From: JAIMBK01 sp040755975
Lineage (GTDB): Bacteria > Bacillota > Desulfotomaculia > Desulfotomaculales > Nap2-2B
Length of the DNA: 26,027 nucleotides
NCBI GenBank assembly: GCA_040755975.1
Contig: JBFLZY010000036.1
Span: 1 to 26,027, forward strand
Direction: 5' to 3'
Part shown: piece by piece, positions 8,494 to 14,597 of the stretch
Numbering within the stretch: the stretch's first letter is position 1
How the letters are laid out: each line of letters opens with the position of its first letter
Notes under the pieces: generated by a model
Databases searched by the model: none
The model's input: only the letters and a program-made list of their open reading frames with translations
Told to the model about the DNA's origin: nothing
Made by a program: the position numbers and the translations under genes

Positions 8494-8505
8494 TTGCCTT
8501 ATAAT
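8477..8505 (+). promoter_or_regulatory. Near-consensus promoter of selAB
   Basis: TTGCCA (8477-8482), a 17-base spacer and TATAAT (8500-8505) precede selA. The -35 box lies within the last codons of the prenyltransferase gene, so selAB forms a separate transcription unit. Confidence 0.8.
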
Positions 8506-8539
8506 GTATTTTGAAAGTTAGCAGGTGAGGTTTTGGAAA

Positions 8540-9979
8540 GTGGGCAATTCCAATAGATCCGAACTTTTCCGGAAGCTGCCGGCGGTGCACGAGGTTCTGC
8601 AGGCGCCTTTGGTGGCCGCTCTGTTGTCTGTCCATCCGCGGGAACTGGTAACGGACGCCGTCCGCTCAGTCTTGAACAGGGTGCGCCGGCAAATTGTAAA
8701 CGGCGAGGATGTACCTGCTTCTTCAGAGGATGAACTTCTTTTGTTTATTGTCCAGGAAGTTGGGAAGGAAGTTAAACGGCAGGCGCGGCCGCACTTACGC
8801 CGGGTAATCAACGCCACGGGAGTGGTGCTGCACACCAACCTGGGACGGGCGGTTTTAAGTTCCCGGGCGCAGCAGGCCATCCAGATGGCCGCTTCGGGTT
8901 ACACCAACCTGGAGCTGAACCTGGAAACGGGGCGCCGGGGCTCGCGCTACGCGGCGGTGGAAGGGATTATCACCAGGCTTACCGGAGCGGAAGCCGCCCT
9001 GGTGGTTAACAACAACGCTGCCGCCGTCTTGCTGGCCCTGAGCACCCTGGCCGGCGGCAAGGAAGTCATTGTTTCCCGCGGCCAGCTCATCGAAATCGGG
9101 GGTTCCTTCAGAATCCCCGACGTCATGAGGCAAAGCGGGGCCGTCCTGGTGGAAGTAGGAACCACCAACAAAACCTACCCCGACGATTACCGGCGGGCGA
9201 TCACCGAACGGACGGCCCTTTTGCTGCATGTGCATACGAGCAATTACCGGATCGTAGGCTTTACCCGGGAAACGACCATCGCGGAACTAGCGGCGGTAGG
9301 CCGGGAGTTCGGGCTCCCGGTGATGAGCGACCTGGGCAGCGGGGTGCTGGTGGATCTAGAAAGTTACGGCCTGCCCGGCGAGCCCACAGTTCAGCAGACG
9401 TTGGCGGCGGGGGCGGAGGTAGTGACTTTTTCCGGGGATAAATTGCTCGGCGGCCCCCAGGCGGGGATCATCGCAGGCAAAAAAGATTTCCTGGAAAAGA
9501 TGAAAAAGAACTCCCTGACCCGCGCCTTGCGCATCGACAAATTCACCGTCGCCGCCCTGGAGGCAACGCTCTACGCTTACCTTGACATTGAGCAGGCCGC
9601 CCGGGAAATCCCGGTTTTGGAGATGTTAGCCGCCGGGAAAGTTGTCCTGGAGGAGCGCGCCCGGCAACTTGCCCGGATTTTAAGCGCCCAGCTGGGAAAC
9701 CGGGCAAAAATCACGATTGCGGAGGTCTCCTCCCGGGTCGGCGGCGGGGCTCTTCCTACGGCCGAACTCCCCTCTTTCGCGGTAGCCCTGCAGCCCGCGG
9801 GCATCCCCGTGGAAGAATTGGGGCACCGCCTGCGGATGGGCGATCCGGCGGTCATCGGGCGCATCCAGGAAGATCTCTTGCTGCTCGACGTAAGGACGCT
9901 CCGGGAAGGGGAAGGCGAGCTTCTCGGCCAGGCGCTGAAAGGTGCTTTCGAGGCAGGTTTGGGGGTATCCGATGAGTAA
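8540..9979 (+). CDS. selA: L-seryl-tRNA(Sec) selenium transferase
   Basis: SelA is a PLP enzyme that converts Ser-tRNA(Sec) to selenocysteinyl-tRNA using selenophosphate. The 479-residue product has the full family layout: an N-terminal helical tRNA-binding region beginning with LFRKLPAVHEVL, the RRVINATGVVLHTNLGRA segment, and the PLP lysine Lys301 in FSGDKLLGGPQAG. I chose GTG 8540 because AGGTGAGG lies at 8523-8530, 9 bases upstream; an in-frame GTG at 8525 overlaps that site. It overlaps selB by 8 bases, so the two are translationally coupled. Confidence 0.95.
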   Translation: MGNSNRSELFRKLPAVHEVLQAPLVAALLSVHPRELVTDAVRSVLNRVRRQIVNGEDVPASSEDELLLFIVQEVGKEVKRQARPHLRRVINATGVVLHTNLGRAVLSSRAQQAIQMAASGYTNLELNLETGRRGSRYAAVEGIITRLTGAEAALVVNNNAAAVLLALSTLAGGKEVIVSRGQLIEIGGSFRIPDVMRQSGAVLVEVGTTNKTYPDDYRRAITERTALLLHVHTSNYRIVGFTRETTIAELAAVGREFGLPVMSDLGSGVLVDLESYGLPGEPTVQQTLAAGAEVVTFSGDKLLGGPQAGIIAGKKDFLEKMKKNSLTRALRIDKFTVAALEATLYAYLDIEQAAREIPVLEMLAAGKVVLEERARQLARILSAQLGNRAKITIAEVSSRVGGGALPTAELPSFAVALQPAGIPVEELGHRLRMGDPAVIGRIQEDLLLLDVRTLREGEGELLGQALKGAFEAGLGVSDE

Positions 9980-12103
9980 CCTGATCATCGGTACGGCCGG
10001 TCACGTTGACCACGGCAAGACCATGCTGATCAAAGCCCTTACCGGAATAGACACCGACCGTTTGAAAATTGAAAAAGAGCGCGGGATTTCCATCGAACTG
10101 GGCTACGCCTTTTGCCGGCTGCCCAGCGGGCGCCGGGCGGGGATTGTGGACGTGCCCGGCCACGAGCGCTTTATCAAAAACATGCTGGCGGGGGTAGGAG
10201 GGATCGATCTCGTTCTGCTGGTTATTGCCGCCGACGAAGGTATTATGCCTCAAACCAGGGAGCATATGGACATAATCGAACTTTTGCAGATTAAACAGGG
10301 GGTAGTGGCGCTTACCAAAGTTGATCTCGTTGACCAGGAGTTACTGGAACTGGTTCGCGAAGAGGTGCGCGATTTTCTGCAAATCACCTCTTTAAAAAAC
10401 GCCCCCATTGTGGAAGTCTCCTCTGTCACGGGAAAAGGATTGCCAGAACTTCTTGAGGCCATTGACCAGGTGGCTGCCCGGGTGAATGAGAAACCGGCGG
10501 CCGGCCCCGTCCGCCTGCCGATAGACAGGGCTTTTTCTATTCCGGGCTTCGGAACCGTCGTAACGGGCACCCTGTGGAGCGGGGCCATCCGCACCAACGA
10601 CGGCCTGGAAATAATGCCGCAGGGTTTGCCTGCGCGGGTGCGCTCCCTGCAGGTGCACGGCGAAAAGGTCGCCGAGGCGCGCGCCGGGCAGCGCGTGGCC
10701 GTTAATATTCCCGGCATCGAAGTAACGGAAGTGGGGCGCGGCAGCGTTCTGGTCCAAAAAGGCGCTTTTCGGCCGGCAGTCAGGATGGACGTAAAACTTT
10801 TCCTGCTCAAAGACGCGCCGAAGGCGCTCACGCACCGCAGCCGGGTGCGCTTTTACCTGGGCACGGCGGAAATCCTGGGACGGGTGCTTCTTTTGGACAG
10901 GGAAGAACTGGCCCCGGGGCAAACGGCATACGCTCAGCTCCTGCTGGAAGAACCCACCGTGGCCGCCAGGGGAGACCGTTTTATTTTGCGTTCCTATTCA
11001 CCCATGCGCACCATCGGCGGCGGAACGATCATTGACCCGGCGGCCGGAAAACACAAACGCCGGCGCCCGGAAGTAATTGCGGCCCTGGCGGCGCGGGAAA
11101 AGGGCGATCCCCGGGAGCTGGTCCTGGACATATTAAAAGCAGGAAAAAACAAGTTGTTTACGGCAGAGGAGATAAAACAGGCGGGAATTGAGCAGGAAAT
11201 CCTGGCGGGTGCTTTAGAAGATTTAATCAACGGGGAAAAAGTCCAGAAAGTGCAGCTTGATCAGGAAGACTATTTTGCCTCTACAGAAGTTTACCAGGGC
11301 TGGGTAAAAGAGCTTAAAAATTTGCTCGGCAAATATCACCGGGAATACCCCTTAAGAAACGGCCTGCCCCGGGAAGAACTGCGCTCGCGCCTGCTTCCCG
11401 CCTTGAATTCAAGGCAGTTCCAGGCCCTCCTGGAAGCAATGGCGGCGCAGGGGATAATAAAAATTGCGGCGCAAACAGTGGCCCTGCCTGATTTTTCACC
11501 GCACTTAAACGAACGGCAGCAAAAAGCTTTCGACCGGATTGAGAAAGAATATATTGAAGCTGGCCTTCAGCCCCCCCGGTGGGGCGGGGCAGCCGCCGCC
11601 GTCCTTAAGGATGAGGAGGAAGCCCAGGAGTTGCTGCAATATTGCCTGCGTCACGGCGTNNNNNNNNNNNNNNNNNNNNNNNNNNNNNNNNNNNNNNNNN
11701 NNNNNNNNNNNNNNNNNNNNNNNNNNNNNNNNNNNNNNNNNNNNNNNNNNNNNNNNNNNACCGGATTGAGAAAGAATATATTGAAGCTGGCCTTCAGCCC
11801 CCCCGGTGGGGCGGGGCAGCCGCCGCCGTCCTTAAGGATGAGGAGGAAGCCCAGGAGTTGCTGCAATATTGCCTGCGTCACGGCGTTCTGGTGAAGGTGG
11901 CCGACGATCTTTATTTCCACGCCGGCGCCATCACAAGAGCCAGGAAGCTTCTGCTCGATTACCTGGCTCAAAAGGGCGAGATCACCGTCGGCGAAGCCAG
12001 GGACGTCTGGCAAACTTCCCGCAAATACGCGCTTCCCCTGCTGGAATACTTCGACCAGAACAAAGTGACGAAAAGAGTCGGCGACAAACGGGTAGTCAGG
12101 TAA
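9972..12103 (+). CDS. selB: Selenocysteine-specific elongation factor, interrupted by a scaffold gap
   Basis: SelB is the GTPase that delivers Sec-tRNA to the ribosome at UGA codons carrying a SECIS hairpin. The N-terminal EF-Tu-like part shows GTAGHVDHGKT (7-17), DVPGHE and TKVD; beta-barrel domains follow, and the C-terminal winged-helix repeats bind the SECIS RNA. A run of 100 N at 11660-11759 interrupts the winged-helix region. The 127 bases before the gap are repeated exactly after it, and removing 227 bases (gap plus one copy) joins the two halves in frame. This gives 634 residues, a normal length for a clostridial-type SelB. The apparent duplication and frameshift are therefore very probably assembly artefacts. 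ATG 9972 overlaps the end of selA. Confidence 0.93.
11533..11659 (+). repeat. 127-bp sequence before the gap, identical to 11760-11886
   Basis: This stretch of selB matches 11760-11886 base for base as far as I can read. It is most simply the same genomic segment written twice at two contig ends that were scaffolded without merging. Confidence 0.9.
11660..11759. other. Scaffold gap (100 N)
   Basis: Exactly 100 N, the conventional placeholder for a gap of unknown size. Because both flanks are the same 127 bp, the true gap is probably negative (contig overlap) and no sequence is missing. Confidence 0.97.
11760..11886 (+). repeat. 127-bp sequence after the gap, identical to 11533-11659
   Basis: This is the second copy of the contig-end overlap. 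The selB reading frame continues from here to the stop at 12101-12103. Confidence 0.9.
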
Positions 12104-12146
12104 GGGTTAGACCCCAATGCCGTTTTTTGCGACACCAACAGGGGAC

Positions 12147-12249
12147 GCCCGGCACTCAGCTCAAACCGGCTTTTGTTTTCTGCTGATTGGAATCCAATCC
12201 AAGCCGGCACGGAAATAAAGTAAACTTACGTAAAGACTGAGTGCCGGGC
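12147..12249. repeat. Nested inverted repeats forming a branched hairpin
   Basis: GCCCGGCACTCAG (12147-12159) and CTGAGTGCCGGGC (12237-12249) are perfect 13-base complements. Inside them CCGGCTT (12166-12172) pairs with AAGCCGG (12201-12207), and inside that GATTGG and CCAATC flank a 3-base loop (12185-12199). The stretch from 12104 to 12361 has no gene. It has no T run after the outer stem, so it is not a simple terminator of selB. It could be a structured RNA, a riboregulator of the downstream methyltransferase gene, or a non-coding mobile repeat. It does not look like tRNA-Sec: there is no TTCGA T-arm and no UCA anticodon stem. Confidence 0.6.
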
Positions 12250-12272
12250 CGGCCCGCAGCATCGGAGCGACA

Positions 12273-12307
12273 GCAAACGAACGGCGGGCAAAGGACTGTT
12301 TTCAGGG
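12273..12307 (+). repeat. Dispersed repeat, copy 1 (35 bp)
   Basis: These 35 bases match the reverse complement of 25243-25277 at 33 of 35 positions. The core CGAACGGCGGGC lies at 12278-12289. A short TGCTGGTGC follows at 12344-12352, as it does after the third arm at 25332-25340. The copy is between selB and the methyltransferase gene. Confidence 0.75.
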
Positions 12308-12361
12308 TGGAAATCTGGAACCGGGGAAACATTTTTTAAGACGTGCTGGTGCAAATTTTGG

Positions 12362-13489
12362 ATGAACAGCTTAGAAGAGGTAATTATTGAAGAAATCAAA
12401 ACCAAAGGACCGATTACTTTTGCGCGGTTTATGGAAATGGCCCTCTACTACCCGGAACTGGGCTATTACACCCGCCCGGGCGTCAAGATCGGGGCCGCCG
12501 GGGACTTTTACACCAGCCCCGATGTTCACCCGGCCTTCGGACAGGCGCTCGCCCGGCAGTTCTTCGAAATGTGGGAACAGCTCGGCCGACCGGTCAGGTG
12601 GGAGCTGGCGGAGTACGGGGCAGGAAAGGGCAGGCTGGCCTCCCAGATCTTAAAGTTTCTGCGCGAACACTATCCCCGGGCTGCGGACGGACTCACCTAT
12701 CACATCATCGAAATCAGTCCCTATTTCCTGGAAATGCAAAGGGAAGAGTTGAAAAATCTCAATTTATCGCCTGTAAAGATAAGGTGGACGAAAAACGCCG
12801 GCGAGCTGACCGGCAGGCTCACCGGCTGCCTTTTTTCGAACGAACTGGTCGATTCCTTTCCCGTGCACAGAGTTCGCCGGACAGAAAAAGGATTAAAAGA
12901 AATATACATAAATTATCAGCAAAATTCTTTCGCCGAAGAGGAAGGTCCCCTTTCAACTCCTCTTCTGGCGGCCTACTTTGAAGAGGAAGGTGTTCTCCTT
13001 GAACCGGGCCAGGCTGCCGAGGTAAACCTGGCCGCCAAAGATTGGCTGCGGGAAGCGGAAGGCTGCCTGGAAAAAGGTTTTCTCTTAACCATTGATTACG
13101 GCGGCACGGCCCGAGAAATCTACGCGCCTTTCCGGCACCAGGGTACCTTGCGCTGTTTTTCCAGGCATCAATTGTGCGCCAGCCCCTACCGGGACATTGG
13201 CCGCCGGGATATTACCGCCAGCGTCAACTTTTCCGCCCTGATGCGCTGGGGTAAAGAATATGGCTTGGCCAACCTGGGGCTGCTCCCCCAGGGAAAATTT
13301 TTAATGAACCTCGGCATCCTGGAGTCAATCCGGGGCGCCCCGGCCGACTACTCCTTCGATGCAGATAAATTAATGGCTACCTTGGCCATCAAAAAGTTAA
13401 TTATGCCGGAAGGAATGGGAGAAGCATTCAAGGTGCTGATCCAGAGCAAGGGTTTTTCAGAAATACCCAGGTTGAGAGGTTTGAAGTAA
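12362..13489 (+). CDS. MidA/NDUFAF7-like SAM-dependent methyltransferase
   Basis: This 375-residue protein matches the Methyltransf_28 (former DUF185) family. Evidence is the N-terminal GPITFARFMEMALYYPELGYYT, the AGDFYTSPDVHPAFGQALARQ segment, the SAM-binding ELAEYGAGKGRLA and the SNELVDSFPVHRV signature. The eukaryotic relative NDUFAF7 methylates an arginine of respiratory complex I; the bacterial substrate is not known. No good Shine-Dalgarno precedes ATG 12362: the upstream bases are GCTGGTGCAAATTTTGG, part of the structured intergenic region, so translation may depend on that leader. No NADH-dehydrogenase genes are nearby. Confidence 0.88.
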   Translation: MNSLEEVIIEEIKTKGPITFARFMEMALYYPELGYYTRPGVKIGAAGDFYTSPDVHPAFGQALARQFFEMWEQLGRPVRWELAEYGAGKGRLASQILKFLREHYPRAADGLTYHIIEISPYFLEMQREELKNLNLSPVKIRWTKNAGELTGRLTGCLFSNELVDSFPVHRVRRTEKGLKEIYINYQQNSFAEEEGPLSTPLLAAYFEEEGVLLEPGQAAEVNLAAKDWLREAEGCLEKGFLLTIDYGGTAREIYAPFRHQGTLRCFSRHQLCASPYRDIGRRDITASVNFSALMRWGKEYGLANLGLLPQGKFLMNLGILESIRGAPADYSFDADKLMATLAIKKLIMPEGMGEAFKVLIQSKGFSEIPRLRGLK

Positions 13490-13523
13490 ACTGAATACTT
13501 ACGGGTAAAGAAGGTGAAATCAG

Positions 13524-13913
13524 ATGGTGAAAAGTTTTTCGGTACAGGCCGGGGAAGGCAAGTACACTGTTTCGATAACGGCCACGGCGACCGGGGACGG
13601 GATCATTTTGCAACTGCTGGGCGGCGAAAAGCCCCACGTGGGGGCGGTGGTGATCGGCCTGCCCCGCCCGGGCCTTGCCGATCCGGCGCAAATCAGCTGC
13701 AATTCCATTGTCGTCCCTTTGCTGGGGCACAAGGACGACGAAGTGGCCAAGCCCGTTGCTGAACGGGTCGCACGCCTTTGCGGCCAGCCGGTGGTCGTTA
13801 TCGCCGGCATTCACGTCGACCAGGCCACAGGTGCCGAGATTGACCTCCTGAAAGAAAATACAAATATGGCCCTGGATAAATTATGCGGCGTGTTTTCGGG
13901 CATAATAAGATAG
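13524..13913 (+). CDS. LpdD-like putative prenyl-FMN chaperone
   Basis: The 129-residue product resembles the LpdD-like family (known from gallate decarboxylase operons), which is thought to help UbiD-type enzymes acquire or keep prenylated FMN. Typical pieces are the N-terminal AGEGKYTVSITA, GGEKPHVGAVVIGLPRPGL, LLGHKDDEVAKPVAE and VVVIAGIHVDQAT. AAGGTGA sits a few bases before ATG 13524. The gene follows the methyltransferase gene after 34 bases. An MqnL-type UbiD gene lies 6 kb upstream and is a plausible client (inference). The call rests on remembered family pattern, so function is moderately certain. Confidence 0.7.
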   Translation: MVKSFSVQAGEGKYTVSITATATGDGIILQLLGGEKPHVGAVVIGLPRPGLADPAQISCNSIVVPLLGHKDDEVAKPVAERVARLCGQPVVVIAGIHVDQATGAEIDLLKENTNMALDKLCGVFSGIIR

Positions 13914-13927
13914 TAATTTATCTTATT
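13904..13927. repeat. AT-rich perfect hairpin at the end of the LpdD-like gene
   Basis: AATAAGATA (13904-13912) and TATCTTATT (13919-13927) are perfect complements around a 6-base loop, overlapping the stop codon. It may be a weak terminator or an operator for the next gene. Confidence 0.45.
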
Positions 13928-13951
13928 TGCCTTGAACAAGGAGGTGACTAA

Positions 13952-14101
13952 ATGGTTTACGATCCGAAGACCAGGCAATCCAGGAAGGACGATGATCGCT
14001 GCTGCCCGGATGAAGATACCCAGTTAACCTCTGAAGACGATAGCTGCCTGGAAGATGAAGAGGAAGACGAAGATAGTGGCTGTCCCACGTGCTTTATATA
14101 G
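13952..14101 (+). CDS. Small acidic cysteine-containing protein, unknown function
   Basis: A 49-residue protein starts at ATG 13952 with a near-perfect AAGGAGGTGA (13939-13948) upstream, much stronger than chance. It begins with a basic-neutral segment (MVYDPKTRQSRK), then a very acidic middle rich in Asp and Glu, with cysteines at 17, 18, 32, 44 and 47. The end reads GCPTCFI, a CxxC that could bind metal or be redox active. It lies between the LpdD-like gene and the Fur-box promoter of feoAB and has its own terminator. I do not recognise a family. The acidic, Cys-bearing composition and position suggest metal binding, but that is inference only. Confidence 0.65.
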   Translation: MVYDPKTRQSRKDDDRCCPDEDTQLTSEDDSCLEDEEEDEDSGCPTCFI

Positions 14102-14112
14102 TCCCACGTCAA

Positions 14113-14145
14113 AACGGGATCCGGGAAGGGTCCCGTTAAATTTTT
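14113..14145 (+). terminator. Rho-independent terminator after the acidic small gene
   Basis: AACGGGATCC (14113-14122) pairs with GGGTCCCGTT (14128-14137) around GGGAA, then AAATTTTT follows. It separates the small gene from the feo promoter. Confidence 0.85.
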
Positions 14146-14166
14146 GTTCCATTTTTAAAAACCCTC

Positions 14167-14196
14167 TTGACAAAGAGCAGGGGCAGCAAATAAAAT
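14167..14196 (+). promoter_or_regulatory. Promoter of the feo operon
   Basis: TTGACA (14167-14172) and TAAAAT (14191-14196) are separated by 18 bases. A Fur-like box begins 6 bases after the -10, where it would block initiation. Confidence 0.65.
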
Positions 14197-14201
14197 GATT
14201 T

Positions 14202-14216
14202 TGAGAATCGGTCTCA
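14202..14216 (+). promoter_or_regulatory. Fur-like box 1
   Basis: TGAGAATCGGTCTCA has the 7-1-7 inverted form of a Fur/DtxR-type iron box, with five of seven half-site positions matching between the arms. It overlaps the expected transcription start. Confidence 0.55.
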
Positions 14217-14238
14217 ATGGTTGTTATTAAGCCTGTGA

Positions 14239-14253
14239 TGATAATGATTCTCA
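14239..14253 (+). promoter_or_regulatory. Fur-like box 2
   Basis: TGATAATGATTCTCA closely follows the 7-1-7 Fur consensus TGATAATNATTATCA (13 of 14 defined positions). It lies 29 bases before feoA, consistent with iron-dependent repression of ferrous iron uptake. Confidence 0.75.
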
Positions 14254-14281
14254 TCCTACTTTAAAAAAGGGGTAAGCGATT

Positions 14282-14581
14282 ATGATCCTGGACGGGCACA
14301 AGGGAAGGAAGCGCTGCCACGGGTGCCGGTGTTCTCAAGAGGAGCTCTCCCCCAGGATGACCCTGGATTGTTTAAAGAGGGGGCAGTGTTGCCGGATAAT
14401 TTCTATTCCTTCGGAAATCGTCCGGGCGCAGGCGTTGCGTTTCGGCATCGCAGAAGGAGAAATTGTCACCTGCCGGGAAAAAGTACCCGCCGGTCCGGTT
14501 GTGATTGCCAAAAACAGGCAGGAAATTGCCGTGGGCCGCAAGCTGGCCCAGCAAATTCAGGTAACGGAAATCCCTTCGTGA
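14282..14581 (+). CDS. feoA: FeoA-family protein with cysteine-rich N-terminal extension
   Basis: FeoA is a small SH3-like cytosolic protein needed for FeoB ferrous iron transport. The FeoA core begins near residue 26 (MTLDCLKRGQCCRI) and runs through the LRFGIAEGEIV loop to the VAVGRKLAQQIQV-like end (here IAVGRKLAQQIQV). Ahead of it is a 25-residue extension with HKGRKRCHGCRC, giving cysteines 12, 15 and 17, plus Cys30, 36 and 37 in the core start. AAGGGGT lies before ATG 14282; an internal ATG at 14357 has no clear ribosome binding site, so the extension seems real. The gene is followed by feoB 16 bases downstream. Confidence 0.85.
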   Translation: MILDGHKGRKRCHGCRCSQEELSPRMTLDCLKRGQCCRIISIPSEIVRAQALRFGIAEGEIVTCREKVPAGPVVIAKNRQEIAVGRKLAQQIQVTEIPS

Positions 14582-14597
14582 AAAGGAGAGAAAGTTT

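Noticed and set aside
11539..11894. Apparent duplicated or frameshifted selB fragments around the N run
   Set aside because: They come from the same 127 bp written on both sides of the gap; collapsing them gives one intact frame.
12147..12249. tRNA-Sec (selC) next to selAB
   Set aside because: The structure has no UCA anticodon loop, no TTCGA T-loop and an outer stem of 13 bp instead of the 8-bp Sec acceptor.
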